64,000 nt of DNA from SCTD01 sp963781675. GTDB taxonomy: Bacteria; Actinomycetota; Actinomycetes; Mycobacteriales; SCTD01. Positions 37,733 through 47,403 of this stretch are shown here, in pieces. Each line of letters begins with the position of its first letter. The first letter of the stretch is position 1. The stretch covers positions 1-64,000 of the forward strand of contig CAWAGF010000006.1 in the NCBI GenBank assembly GCA_963781675.1, in the 5' to 3' direction. Below the pieces are notes generated by a model. That model saw only the letters and a list, made by a program, of their open reading frames with translations, searched no databases and was not told the origin of the DNA. The position numbers and the translations under genes were made by a program.

Positions 37733-38568
37733 CCAAGGTGGCGCGCCGTCTCCTCCACCAGGTGGAGCAGCACGAAGCGCAGTGACACGTCGCGCCCCCG
37801 CGGGTCCCGCACCACGTCGTCCAGCGACCGGGTCGCGGTCACCGCACGCGAGCGCGCGCAGGCCTGCACGTAGAGGCTGACGCTGTCGGCGAGCGGCTCG
37901 GCCGCCGCGCTGGAGAACTCCCAGTCCGGGTCCTCGTCGAACGGCGCCTGCGCCCACGGCGCCGGCAGCGGCTGGCCCGCGACGACGTGCGTGAACCAGT
38001 GGTCCTCGACGTAGGCCAGGTGCTTGACCAGCCCCGAGATCGTCGTGCCCGACGGCAGCTGCACGGAGCCGACGTGCTCCGGCGCCAGGCCCTCGACCTT
38101 GGCGGGCACCCCGTCGCGGTACCACTCCAGCATCGCCAGCAGCAGCGTCCGCTCGTCCGAGGCGTGCACCCCCTTGGGCAGCGGCCGGTCCGCGGCATGC
38201 GCGGGCTGCTCGCCCCGCTCGGCGGCGCTGCGCTCGACGCAGAACTCGTTGCCCTCCGGATCGGCCATGACCACCCAGCCGGTGCCGTCCGGCCGCACCC
38301 GGTCGTCCACGACGCGAGCCCCCAGCGCGACCAGCCGCTGCACCTCCTGCTCCCGCGGCAGCAGCGGCTTCAGGTCCAGGTGCACGCGGTTCTTGACCGC
38401 CGTCCTGCCGTCCGGGACCTGCTCGAACAGCAGCGGCGTGCCGCTGTGCGTCACGAGCGCGGCCGGGTCACCGGGCAGGTCGTCGTCCTGGCGCCGGCCG
38501 TGCAGGGCCTGCGCCCAGAAGCCGGCGATCTGGTACGGGTCGAGCGCGTCGAAGGTCACGTGGTTCAC
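37684..38568 (-). CDS. VOC (glyoxalase-like) domain fused to DinB-like (DUF664) domain
   Basis: The 294-residue protein has a VOC domain in residues ~1-120 (MNHVTFDALDPYQIAGFWAQ, KNRVHLDLKPLLPREQEVQR, GWVVMADPEGNEFCVE). It is followed by a DinB/DUF664 four-helix domain in residues ~140-290 (DERTLLLAMLEWYRDGVPAK, SGLVKHLAYVEDHWFTHVV, LVEETARHLGHLDVLREL). The last two motifs hold the His residues that bind metal in DinB-fold proteins. VOC-DinB fusions are known in actinomycetes, possibly in thiol (mycothiol) chemistry. The GTG at 38568 gives the proper VOC start. Confidence 0.85.
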   Translation of the reverse strand: MNHVTFDALDPYQIAGFWAQALHGRRQDDDLPGDPAALVTHSGTPLLFEQVPDGRTAVKNRVHLDLKPLLPREQEVQRLVALGARVVDDRVRPDGTGWVVMADPEGNEFCVERSAAERGEQPAHAADRPLPKGVHASDERTLLLAMLEWYRDGVPAKVEGLAPEHVGSVQLPSGTTISGLVKHLAYVEDHWFTHVVAGQPLPAPWAQAPFDEDPDWEFSSAAAEPLADSVSLYVQACARSRAVTATRSLDDVVRDPRGRDVSLRFVLLHLVEETARHLGHLDVLRELADGAVGE

Positions 38569-38610
38569 GGGCACCCGGCCACCCTCGCACCAGCAGGTGC
38601 ACGATGGCGC

Positions 38611-38943
38611 ATGGTTTCGCGCCGGCGGCTCGAGACGGCGTTGTCGGAGAACGCCGCGCAGCGGGCTGCGCTCGCCCAGCAGCGCGACGAGATCGTGGCG
38701 GCCAGCCGGGACAGCAACGCCGACGACGAGCACGACCCCGAGGGCGCGACGATCGCGTTCGAGCGCCAGCAGGTGGTGGCGCTGCTCGAGCAGCTCGAGC
38801 GGACCCGGGCCGACATCGAGCGCGCGCTCGACAACCCGGCGTACGGGACGTGCGAGGCCTGCGGCCAGCCGGTCGGCGCCGAGCGGCTCGAGGCCCGCCC
38901 GACGGCGCGGACCTGCATCTCCTGCGCGAGACTCGGTGCATGA
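38611..38943 (+). CDS. TraR/DksA-type zinc finger protein
   Basis: The 110-residue protein has a coiled-coil first half (QRAALAQQRDEIVAASRDSN, QQVVALLEQLERTRADIERA) and a four-cysteine zinc finger (YGTCEACGQPVGAERL, then CISCARLGA). This is the DksA/TraR/RsbR-like arrangement. In actinomycetes such short proteins bind RNA polymerase or are of unknown role. The start is ATG at 38611. The stop overlaps the next start by ATGA. Confidence 0.88.
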   Translation: MVSRRRLETALSENAAQRAALAQQRDEIVAASRDSNADDEHDPEGATIAFERQQVVALLEQLERTRADIERALDNPAYGTCEACGQPVGAERLEARPTARTCISCARLGA

Positions 38944-39657
38944 GCGCCGACCTGGACTTCTGGTTCGACCCCGTCTGCCCGTTCGCCTGGATGACGAGCA
39001 AGTGGGTGCGGCTCGTCGCGGAGCAGCGGTCGTACGACGTGGAGTGGCGGCCGATCTCGCTGCGGCTGCTCAACGCTGCACATCGACTACGCCAGCCACT
39101 TCCCGCCGGAGTACGAGGCCGGGCACACCGCCGGGCTGCGCCTGCTGCGGGTCGCCGCGCGGGCTCGGCAGGAGCACGGCGCGCAGGTCCTCGGGCCGCT
39201 CTACCTCGCGCTGGGGCAGCGGATCTGGGAGGCGGCGCCGGTCGAGGGGCAGGACGTCGCGGCGCGGGTGCCGGCGCTGGCCCGCGAGGCGCTGGAGGAG
39301 GCCGGCCTGCCGGCCGCGCTGGCGGACGCGCTCGAGGACGGCTCCTGGGACGCCGAGCTGCAGGCGGAGACCGACGCCGCGCTCGCCCTCACGGGCAAGG
39401 ACGTCGGGACGCCGATCCTGCACTTCCAGCCGCCGCAGGGCGTGGCCTTCTTCGGCCCCGTCATCAGCCGGCTGCCCAGCGCCGAGCAGGCGGTCGAGCT
39501 GTGGGACCACGTCGTCGGGCTGTCGTCCTTCGCCGGCTTCGCCGAGCTCAAGCGCAGCCTGCGCGAGCTGCCGCAGCTGCCCGCGCTCGGCGTGCCCGCG
39601 GACGCGGCCGGCAAGACGGAGGACTGGCACGGCGGGAGCCGCCGGCAGAAGAAGTAG
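38940..39657 (+). CDS. DsbA-family (mycothiol-dependent nitroreductase-like) protein, one frameshift
   Basis: The ~238-residue thioredoxin-fold protein of the DsbA/HCCA isomerase group has DFWFDPVCPFAWMTSKWVRL with a CPFA active-site tetrad, so only one Cys remains where relatives such as Rv2466c have CPWC. Then follow IDYASHFPPEYEAG, DVGTPILHFQPPQGVAFFGP and VISRLPSAEQAVELWDHVVG, which match the Rv2466c-type mycothiol-dependent reductases. One extra t near 39077 (aacgctgcac) splits it. The ATG at 38940 overlaps the upstream stop. Confidence 0.82.
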
Positions 39658-39716
39658 CGCAACTGCTTCCTGGGCGCCCGAGGGTCGGACGGCTGCTCGC
39701 GTGCCGAGGTCGGCGT

Positions 39717-40049
39717 GAACCGGGGAGCGGCCGCGACGCATGGCACGACGACGCGGCCGCCGAGCACCTGCTCGGCCTCCCGTACCGCGTCGTGCAGGTC
39801 GGTGCCGTCCGCCAGGCGCAGCTCGACGAGCTTGCCGCGCCGCTGGGGGAAGACGTCGCGCTCCAGCCGCTTGAGCGCCACCAGCGCCACCAGGCCGATG
39901 CCGACGCCGGCCGCGGCGACGGAGAGCAGCCCGAGCCCGCACGCCAGTCCGGCCGCAGCGGTCACCCAGAGGCTGGCGGCCGTGGTCAGGCCATGGGCCC
40001 GCCGCACCTGACCCGGACGGGTGTCGCTAGCACCCGCCTGTGACGCCAT
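39717..40049 (-). pseudogene. MgtC/SapB-family C-terminal remnant
   Basis: The minus-strand frame reads AHGLTTAASLWVTAAAGLAC, then GVGIGLVALVALKRLE and GKLVELRLADGTDLHDAVR. This is the last membrane part and the small cytoplasmic domain of MgtC-type proteins (RGLTTAASLW is the family mark). The first three or four membrane segments are missing and the frame lacks a proper end. It is a truncated copy lying between the DsbA-like gene and the divergent DUF4192 gene. Confidence 0.55.
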
Positions 40050-40115
40050 CGGCCCTGTCCACAGCGCACCGTCGCCCGCTCGTACGGATCGCCGCCCCGG
40101 CGCAGCCTCTCCCGC

Positions 40116-41084
40116 ATGACCTCCGTCTCCAGCCGCCCCGTCGCCCGGCTGTCCAGCCCCGGTGACCTCGTCGCGACCGTGCCCGCCCTGTGCGGCTTCC
40201 GCCCGCAGGACAGCGTGGTGCTGCTGTCGCTGCGCGGCACCCGGCTCCGGCTCGGCCTGACCATCCGCGTCGACCTGCCGGCGCCCTCGGCCGCGGACGC
40301 GTGCGCGGCACTGCTCGCCGACCGGGTGCAGCAGGACGGCGCCTCGGCTGCCGTCCTGGTCGTCTACGCGGACGCGCCGCAGCCCGCGCTGGCCGACCTG
40401 TGCGCAGCCGCGCTGGAGCAGCGCGGGCTGCGGGTGGTGGAGGCGCTGCACGTCGCCACCGGCCGCTGGACCTCCTACCGCTGCACCGGCCCCTGCTGCC
40501 CGCCGGAGGGCACGCCGGTGGGGGAGGCGCCGGCGCTGGTACGAGCCGAGCACGCGCTCGGCGGTCGCGCGGTGCTCGACACCCGGGAGGACCTGGTCCG
40601 CGCGCTGGCGCCCCCTCGCGCACCCGTCGACGTGTCCTCAGCGCGGGCGGGCGCGCCGGTTCACGCGGAGGCGGTGCGCCAGGCGCGCGACGCGCTCGCC
40701 CTCGTCGCCGCGGGCGGCACGCTGGACGGCCCGGCCGCGGCCGTCCTCGCGCTGGCCCTGCACGACGTGCGGGTGCGCGACGAGGTGGCGACCTGGGCGC
40801 TGGACGACGACGACGCGCTCCTCGCCCTCGCGCACCAGGTCGCCGCGCAGGTGGGTGCGCCGTGGGACGCACCGGTCTGCACGGTCCTGGCCTGGGCGGC
40901 GTACTGCCGCGGCGACGGGGCCCGCGCGAACGTCGCCCTCGACCGGGCGCTGCGCTCAGACCCACAGCACGCCCTCGCGCTGCTCCTGCGCGAGGCGCTG
41001 GACGGGGCCCTGCCCCCCGCGGAGGTGCGCCGGACGCTGCGCGCGACGGCGGAGGCGGTCCGGCGCCGGCGGGGGGAGCCGTGA
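40116..41084 (+). CDS. DUF4192 protein
   Basis: The 322-residue protein of the actinobacterial DUF4192 family starts RLSSPGDLVATVPALCGFRP and QDSVVLLSLRGTRLRLGLTI. It has the typical middle part YRCTGPCCPPEGTPV and a C-terminal TPR-like helical stretch (VLAWAAYCRGDGARANVALD, RALRSDPQHALALLLREAL). No function is known for the family. The protein is cytoplasmic by sequence. Confidence 0.88.
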   Translation: MTSVSSRPVARLSSPGDLVATVPALCGFRPQDSVVLLSLRGTRLRLGLTIRVDLPAPSAADACAALLADRVQQDGASAAVLVVYADAPQPALADLCAAALEQRGLRVVEALHVATGRWTSYRCTGPCCPPEGTPVGEAPALVRAEHALGGRAVLDTREDLVRALAPPRAPVDVSSARAGAPVHAEAVRQARDALALVAAGGTLDGPAAAVLALALHDVRVRDEVATWALDDDDALLALAHQVAAQVGAPWDAPVCTVLAWAAYCRGDGARANVALDRALRSDPQHALALLLREALDGALPPAEVRRTLRATAEAVRRRRGEP

Positions 41085-41104
41085 GGCCACCGGCACCCCT
41101 GCGG

Positions 41105-42466
41105 TCAGCTGGCCTGGCTCACCGAGCTCATGTTGAAGTCCGGCACCCGCAGCGTCGGCATCCGCGTCCAGGTGAAGTCGTCGCTCCACTCGCGCGGGAG
41201 CGTCGGCACGCTGCGCCCGACCTCGGTCAGCCGGCCGAGCAGGCCGACCGGGCTCTCGTTCCAGCGGAAGTTGTTCACCGCGCCCACGACCTCGCCCCCC
41301 TCGACGAGGTAGACGCCGTCGCGGGTCAGACCGGTCAGCAGCAGCGTCTCCGGGTCGACCTCGCGGATGTACCAGAGGCAGGTCAGCAGCAGTCCGCGCT
41401 CGGTGGAGGCCACCATCTCGTCGGTGCTCGCGGTGCCGGCGCCGTCCATGACGAGGTTGTGCACGTAGGGGGTGACCTCGCCGCCGGTCGCCCGGGCGGA
41501 GGCGCGCGTCTGGATCAGCGCGGCGAGCGCGCCGTCCCGCAGCCAGTCCGTCGCAGGCAGGGACAGCCCGTTGTCGAACACGCTGGTCATCGCCGACGAC
41601 GCGGTCGTGACGGCGAACGGCGTCGTCGCGAGCGCCGCGTCGTGCGGGTCCGAGGACAGCCGCAGCCCGGCCGGGCCGAGGTGCTCGCCGATCCGGGTGC
41701 CTCCGCCGGCGCGGGAGAAGACGGTGCGGCCCTCCGCGGCGTCGCGGCCGGCGGCGGTCCAGTAGGCGTAGGCCATCAGGTCGGCGACGGCCGACGGCGG
41801 CAGCAGCGTCTCGTACCGCCCCGCCGGCAGGTCGACCGTGCGCGCGCCCCACCCGAGGCGCCGGCGCAGCTCGCCGTCGAGCGTGCCGATCGACAGGTCG
41901 CTCCAGTCGCGGGTGTGCTGGCCGACCCACGACGAGCCGCCGGTGCTCTTGCCGGTGAGCTCGACGTACCCGGTCGGCTGCGCGTGCCGCAGTCGCAGCC
42001 CGGTCGACGAGCCGAGCCAGGTGGTCGTCAGGTCGTGCGAGGCGTAGCCGTAGAGGGAGATGCCGTCGCCCCGGGCTGCGCCGAAGGCGTCGCCGAGGTC
42101 ACGGGCGACGTCGGCGAAGACCGCGGGCGAGGTCTGCGCTGCCGCGTCGGTGAAGTCCGCGCTCGCGCCGCCCTCGACCAGCGGCCCGTGGTCCTCGGCC
42201 GGTGCGGCGTCGCGTGCCGCCTGCTCGGACGCCCGCACCAGGTCCTCGAGGCCGTCGACGACGGTGGCGCTGCGCACGCCCACCGACTCCCCGACGACGC
42301 TGATGACGGCGACGGAGCGGCCGCGCACAGCACCGTTCGTGGTGAGGGTGTTGCCCGCGAAGCGCAGGTTCGCGCTGCTGCTCTCCTGCACGACCACCAC
42401 GCAGCCGTCGGCCCGCGACAGCGCGAGCGCGCGCTCCACGACCTCGGCGCCGGACACGGCGGTCAT
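41105..42466 (-). CDS. TldE/PmbA-type metalloprotease subunit
   Basis: The 453-residue protein of the U62/PmbA family is the non-catalytic partner in the TldD/TldE complex: DGCVVVVQESSSANLRFAGN, GRYETLLPPSAVADLMAYAY, DPHDAALATTPFAVTTASSA, LLLTGLTRDGVYLVEGGEVV and GAVNNFRWNESPVGLLGRL. It lacks the HExxxH of TldD, as expected. TldD/TldE degrade unfolded or leader-containing peptides and mature some RiPPs. The ATG at 42466 with a strong gaggag eight bases before it beats the GTG at 42514. It follows tldD by 37 bases. Confidence 0.9.
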   Translation of the reverse strand: MTAVSGAEVVERALALSRADGCVVVVQESSSANLRFAGNTLTTNGAVRGRSVAVISVVGESVGVRSATVVDGLEDLVRASEQAARDAAPAEDHGPLVEGGASADFTDAAAQTSPAVFADVARDLGDAFGAARGDGISLYGYASHDLTTTWLGSSTGLRLRHAQPTGYVELTGKSTGGSSWVGQHTRDWSDLSIGTLDGELRRRLGWGARTVDLPAGRYETLLPPSAVADLMAYAYWTAAGRDAAEGRTVFSRAGGGTRIGEHLGPAGLRLSSDPHDAALATTPFAVTTASSAMTSVFDNGLSLPATDWLRDGALAALIQTRASARATGGEVTPYVHNLVMDGAGTASTDEMVASTERGLLLTCLWYIREVDPETLLLTGLTRDGVYLVEGGEVVGAVNNFRWNESPVGLLGRLTEVGRSVPTLPREWSDDFTWTRMPTLRVPDFNMSSVSQAS

Positions 42467-42503
42467 CGGGTGCTCCTCGTGCACAGCGCCGATCCCAGGT
42501 GCG

Positions 42504-44022
42504 TCATCGCCCACCCTCCCGCGCGGTGTTGAGCACGCTCACGCCGCGGAACAGCGACGTGGGGCAGCCGTGCGACACGGCCGCGATCTGGCTGGGCTGC
42601 GCCTTGCCGCAGTTGAAGGCGCCGCCGAGCACGTAGGTCTGCGGACCGCCGACGGCCTCCAGCGAGCCCCAGAAGTCGGTGGTGGTCGCCTGGTAGGCCA
42701 CGTCGCGCAGCTGACCGACGAGCCGGCCGCCGCGGATCTCGTAGAAGCGCTGGCCGGTGAACTGGAAGTTGTAGCGCTGCATGTCGATCGACCAGCTCTT
42801 GTCGCCGACGACGTAGATGCCGCGCTCCACCCCGCCGATGAGCTCCGTCGGTGGAGGGCCCGTCCGGCGCCGGCTGCAGCGACACGTTCGCCATCCGCTG
42901 CACCGGCACGTGGCCGGGGGAGTCGGCGAACGCGCAGCCGTTGGAGCGGGAGACGCCGAGCCGCTCGGCGTTCTGGCGGGCCATGCGCCGGTCGAGCTGG
43001 TAGCCCACGAGGACGCCGTCCTTCACGATGTCCCACTGCTGGGTCTGCACGCCCTCGTCGTCCCAGCCGATGGTCGCCAGGCCGTGCGGGACGGTGCGGT
43101 CGCCGGTGACCTGCATGACCGGCGAGCCGTAGCGCAGGCTGCCGAGCTGGTCGAGCGTCGCGAACGACGTGCCGGCGTACGCCGCCTCGTAGCCCAGCGC
43201 GCGGTCGAGCTCGGTCGCGTGGCCGATCGACTCGTGGATGGTCAGCCAGAGGTTGCTCGGGTCGATCACCAGGTCGTACCGGCCCGGCTCGACCGAGGAC
43301 GCCTTCGCCTTCTCGGCCAGCAGCGAGGGCAGCTCGGCCAGCTCGCCGTCCCAGTCGTACAGCCCGCCGGTGAGGTACTCCCACCCGTGGCCGACCGGCC
43401 GGGCGAGCGTGCGCATCGTCTCGAAGCCGCCCCCGGGATCGACCCGCGTCGCGGTGAGCTGCGGCTGGACGCGCACCCGCTGCTGGGTCGTCGTCGTCCC
43501 CGCGCTGTCGGCGTAGAACTTGTCCTCGAGCGCCTGCCGGAGGGTGACGTCCACGTGGTCCACGTCGTCGCTGCCGAGCAGCCGCGCCGACCAGTCCGCG
43601 AACAGCGCGACCTTGTCCGCGGGGTCGACGGAGAACGGGTCGACGTCGTACGCCGAGACCCACGTGACGTCGTCGTAGACCGGCTCGTCGGCCAGCTCCA
43701 CCGGCTCGCTGTTCAGCGGCCGCGAGGTGCGGGCGACCTCGACCGCGGACCGGGCCAGCCGCACGGCCTCGTCGACGGTCACGTCCGGGCTGCTGGTGAA
43801 GCCCCAGGTCCCGTCGTGCACCACGCGGACGGCGAGCCCGACGGTCACGGCGTCGTTCAGCCGCTCGAGGCGGCCGTTGCGCACGGACAGGTCCTGGCCG
43901 CGCAGCCGCTCGACGCGGACGTCGGCGTGCGAGGCGCCGGCGTCGCGGGCCGCCTGCAGGGCCGCGGCGGCGGCCTCCCGCATCGGCAGGGCGAGGAAGT
44001 CGGGGTCGATCTCGTGGCTCAC
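42504..44022 (-). CDS. tldD: TldD metalloprotease, one frameshift
   Basis: The ~505-residue catalytic subunit of TldD/TldE carries the zinc motif HESIGHATELDRALGYEAAY (HExxxH), the N-terminal DAGASHADVRVERLRGQDLS, NGCAFADSPGHVPVQRMANV, and the C-terminal GGAFNCGKAQPSQIAAVSHG with the third metal Cys. One extra g near 42845 (gacggag for gacgag) splits STDELIGGVERGIYVV. Removing it gives a whole number of codons. It sits between the large unknown gene (11 bases upstream) and tldE. The GTG at 44022 is preferred over 44031. Confidence 0.92.
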
Positions 44023-44032
44023 CCCGAGCACC

Positions 44033-45839
44033 CTAGGCGGCGCCCTCGGGCCGGCGCAGCAGGTCGTGGTCGACGAGGGCGACCGGCAGCGGCATGCCCA
44101 GCGCGACCTCGCGCGGCAGCTGCCCGGCCTCCCCGAAGGTGGCCGCCATCGCCGACAGGCAGGTCAGCCCGGCGGACAGCAGGCCGGTGCGGCCGGCCCG
44201 CTGCGCCGCCCGCTCGACGTCCACGCTCTCGCCCGGCAGGAAGCCGCTGAGCGCCGGGGCGGCGGCGTCGTGGTCGTGCGCCTCGCCCAGCAGGGCGACC
44301 AGCAGCCAGCGCGCCCCGCGCGGCCCGGCCGGGACCGCGGTCAGCGCCTCGGACGTCAGCGTCTGCAGGGCGGTGGCGTCCTCGTGCAGCTCGCACTCCA
44401 CGAGCAGCTGCGCCGTCGCGCAGACCAGGCCGTCGAGCAGGTCCACCGCGTCGACGTCGTCGTCAAGCAGCCCGTCGAGCAGGTCGACCGCGACGTCGAG
44501 GTCGAGCCCCCCGGTCCACGCCTCCATCACGGCCGAGGCCGCGACGGCGGACGGCGTCTGCAGCCACTGCCCCGGCCCGACCCGCGCGCGGCTGCGGACG
44601 TAGCGCGCCAGCACCACGCAGGCCTGCGCCGCCTCGGCCAGCACGTCCAGGCTCGGGTCGTCGGCGTCGAGCAGCTGACGCACCGCGTCGACGGGCTCGG
44701 CGATCCGGCCCAGCTGCCGACCGACGACGTGCAGGCCCGCCCCGACCAGGGCGGCGGCCGTCGCCGCGAGCCACGTCAGGCCGGGGCGGCCCTCGGCGCG
44801 GGCGCGCACCGCGACGTCCTGCGCGACGGCCGCGTCGTCGACGCCGGTGCCTCCCGCGGCCGCGGCCAGGTCGACCCACATCCGGGCGAGCCGGGCGAGC
44901 GCGCGGTCGTCGACCATCCCGATCCGGCGCAGGACCTCCTCGTCGGGCAGGTCGCTGCCGTACGCCGCCCGCGCCAGGCGGCCGAGCACGCTGACGGCCG
45001 CTCGTACGGTGTCGTCCCGGTCCGGCGAGGACAGCAGGAAGTCCATGGCGGTCTCGGTGTGCTTGTCGGCGGGCGCGGCGTCCAGCAGCGGCGGCAGCTC
45101 GGTGAGCTGGCGCAGCGCCTCGGTCTCGAACGGCCCGGTCTGTGCGAGCACCTGCTCGCGGGCGCTGTCGCCGGCCAGCTGCAGGACGCTGACGAGCGCC
45201 GCGCACAGCCGCCCGCCGAGCTCGACGGTGTAGTCCTCCGGCGCCAGCGACAGCGCGCGGACCAGCGCCGTCGTCGCCTGCTCGGCGGCCAGGTCGCCGC
45301 GGTAGTGGGCGAGGAACGCCGTCGCGAGCGTCTGCGCGGGAGAGCGGTCGACGGCCCGGTCGTGCGCGTCGTCGTGCAGCAGCAGCTCGAGGTCGTCGGC
45401 GAGCCACGGCGTCAGCCGGCCGTGCAGCGCCTCGACGACGTCGGCGACCGGGAGCTGCAGCTCCGCAGCCAGCCGCTCGCAGTCGATCGGGTCGGACCAG
45501 AACGACGCGGACGGCTCGCTGTCGACCAGGGCGAGCAGCACCATGCGGCCGTCGTCACCCGGCTGGCCGGGCAGCGCGGCGACGACCGGCCCGATCGGCA
45601 CCGACCACGACAGCGAGGTGCTGCCGGCGAGCACGCGGATCGTCACGGTGGACGCGGCCGGCTCCGTCGCTGCTGACGTCGACCCGGGGGGTCTCGTTGC
45701 GCAGGACGTCCTCGACGCCGGGCGGCAGGAAGGTGTGCAGCAGCAGCGCCGGCTCGAGAGTGCTGCTCGAGTGGGCGTGCACGACGGAGCCGGACGCGCA
45801 GGCGTAGACGGGCGGCGCGTGCGAGTCGGGCGCGGTCAC
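44033..45839 (-). CDS. Large hypothetical protein upstream of tldD, one frameshift
   Basis: The ~601-residue, largely helical protein is unknown to me. Its N-terminal part (ASGSVVHAHSSSTLEPALLL, VTIRVLAGSTSLSWSVPIGP) is beta-rich. The rest is Ala/Leu/Asp-rich helices (ALARLARMWVDLAAAAGGTG, VAVDLLDGLLDDDVDAVDLL) with repeat-like spacing reminiscent of HEAT or TPR scaffolds. One extra c near 45651 splits it. It is followed within 11 bases by tldD and tldE, so it may be a substrate adaptor or an unrelated operon mate. No signal peptide is seen. Confidence 0.6.
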
Positions 45840-45872
45840 GCTCCCATTCTCACGGACGACGGCCCGGACGAG

Positions 45873-45906
45873 GGACAGCCCGGCCGGGAATGCGGCCGGG
45901 CTGTCC
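45873..45906 (-). terminator. Strong intrinsic terminator-like hairpin
   Basis: Perfect 14-base arms GGACAGCCCGGCCG / CGGCCGGGCTGTCC enclose the loop ggaatg. It lies in the gap between the 59-residue gene (stop at 46005) and the start of the large unknown gene (45839), both on the minus strand, so it would end transcription coming from the FmdB side. Confidence 0.7.
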
Positions 45907-46004
45907 TCGTGGAGGTTCGGCGCTCCTCGCGGGCACCGCGCCCCTCCTCGTCGTCTGCGGCGCCCGTTCTCCTCCCGGAGCGGGCCGCTGTCAAGGGGGC
46001 GGGC

Positions 46005-46184
46005 TCAGCCGGCCGCCCGCTGCACCGTCGCGCAGGGGAACGGCTGGCTGCAGCAGCGGCACACCCGCGCGCCGAGCAGCGTGCGCCGCGCGTCGTGCAG
46101 GTCGACGACGGCGTGCAGCCGGCTGCTCAGCTCGCGGATGCGCGCGAGCGCCTCGTCGAACGCCGGGTCGGTGTCCGTGCGCAT
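46005..46184 (-). CDS. Small Cys-cluster protein (59 residues)
   Basis: The short frame encodes 59 residues: an acidic helical start (DPAFDEALARIRELSSRLHA) and a cysteine cluster VCRCCSQPFPC near the end (C-x-C-C-x5-C), which could bind a metal. Support for a real gene is the perfect Shine-Dalgarno gaggagg four bases before the ATG at 46184 and clean actinomycete codon use. It follows FmdB on the same strand by about 180 bases and precedes a strong hairpin. Its function is unknown. Confidence 0.6.
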   Translation of the reverse strand: MRTDTDPAFDEALARIRELSSRLHAVVDLHDARRTLLGARVCRCCSQPFPCATVQRAAG

Positions 46185-46361
46185 GCCGCCTCCTCGTCGC
46201 CCTCCGGCGACGGTAGGAGGCGCGGACGCTGCCGTCGAGCAGCCCGGTGGACGCCGCTGTGGCCGCCGTCGGGACGGTGCGGCGCGCCGCTGTGACCCCG
46301 GGGTGGACGACCTGTGGATCCCGCGCCGCCCCGGGCGGCGTGGCCTGTGGAGGGCAGGAAG

Positions 46362-46566
46362 TCAGCCGCAGCAACCGCCGCCGCAGCAGCCGCCGCCGGC
46401 CGCCACGCGGTGCCGCCGAGCTGCCGCCGACGGCCACCGGAGTGAAGACCCGGCTCGTCTCGGCGTGGCCCTGCGGGCAGGGCGCCGGAGCGGGGGCGTC
46501 GTCCAGGCCGCGGCGCACCTCGAACAGCGCGTCGCAGGTCCGGCAGCGGTAGTCGTACGCGGGCAT
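46362..46566 (-). CDS. FmdB-family zinc ribbon protein, one frameshift
   Basis: The 67-residue protein starts MPAYDYRCRTCDALFEVRRG and continues APCPQGHAETSRVFTPVAVG, the four-ligand zinc ribbon of the FmdB/regulatory protein family. With one extra g near 46403 removed it ends in AAGGGCCGGGCCG, the Gly/Cys tail typical of this family in actinomycetes. The uncorrected frame reads instead into an Arg/Leu run. The ATG at 46566 is chosen; ATG at 46572 is also possible. The role is unproven. Confidence 0.82.
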
Positions 46567-46595
46567 GGGCACAGGCTACGTCCGGGACCGGGAGG

Positions 46596-47384
46596 TCAGC
46601 CCGCGACGAGCCGGGCGGTCACCAGCAGGCGGCCGGCGTCGTCGGTCACCGTCACGTCGGCGACCCCGGTCCGGCGGCCCTGCCGCACGACCGACGCCGC
46701 CACCTGCACGCTGCCGGACAGCGGTGTCGGCCGCAGGAACGCGATCGACGTCGTCAGCGGCCGCAGCCCCGGCAGTGCGGCCTCGGCAGCCAGCGAGCAG
46801 GCGAGCGCGACGGTGCCGCCGTGCAGGCTGCCGATCGCGTTCGACAGCGCGTCACGAGCGGTCAGCAGGAACGCCTGCTCCGCAGGGACGCCGAGCAGGT
46901 CGTGCACGTGCGCCGCCGCCGGCTCGTGCGCCAGCCCGACGCGCTGCGCCCCAGCCGCCTCCGCCGGCGTCGGCACCAGCCACCCGGACACCTCGGCCAC
47001 GGGCTCCCCGGCCTCGGTCCGTACGGTTCCGCGGGCCGACTGCGGACGACCCTCGTCGTACGGCGTCGCGGTGCACGTCACCAGCAGCGCGCCCGACGTC
47101 GGCGGCAGCGAGAGGTGGTCCACCGTGCAGGAGATGGTGGCCACGCCGCGCAGGTCGGGCAGCGAGGCGATGACGCACGAGGCCAGCCCGAAGTCGGCCA
47201 GCATCGCCGTGACGGCGCCGGTCGGGGAGCCGGAGGAGAGCAGCAGCTCCGGTGTCAGCGGCAGCCGGACGGTGGTCGTCGCGAGGGCGACGTGGTCGAG
47301 GGTGCAGCCCGTCCGGCCGAAGGCGGGCGGCACGCCGCGCTGCTCCTCGGTCCACCGGCGCAGCCGCTCGATGCCGTCCTCCAC
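46596..47384 (-). CDS. PaaI-like double-hotdog thioesterase
   Basis: The 262-residue protein has two hotdog domains. In the first, SGSPTGAVTAMLADFGLASC lies on the central helix; in the second, DALSNAIGSLHGGTVALACS carries the 4HBT pattern N..GslHGG with the catalytic Asn/His region, followed by LTTSIAFLRPTPLSGSVQVA. This is the PaaI/acyl-CoA thioesterase type. The substrate is unknown. The GTG at 47384 is preferred; an ATG at 47405 would overlap the divergent pirin start. Confidence 0.82.
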   Translation of the reverse strand: MEDGIERLRRWTEEQRGVPPAFGRTGCTLDHVALATTTVRLPLTPELLLSSGSPTGAVTAMLADFGLASCVIASLPDLRGVATISCTVDHLSLPPTSGALLVTCTATPYDEGRPQSARGTVRTEAGEPVAEVSGWLVPTPAEAAGAQRVGLAHEPAAAHVHDLLGVPAEQAFLLTARDALSNAIGSLHGGTVALACSLAAEAALPGLRPLTTSIAFLRPTPLSGSVQVAASVVRQGRRTGVADVTVTDDAGRLLVTARLVAG

Positions 47385-47403
47385 GCGCGTAGCGTTCCAC
47401 GCC

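Noticed and set aside
36679..37785. Programmed frameshifting as explanation for the broken genes
   Set aside because: The sites share no slippery heptamer or downstream structure, occur in unrelated genes and lie as close as 25 bases apart.
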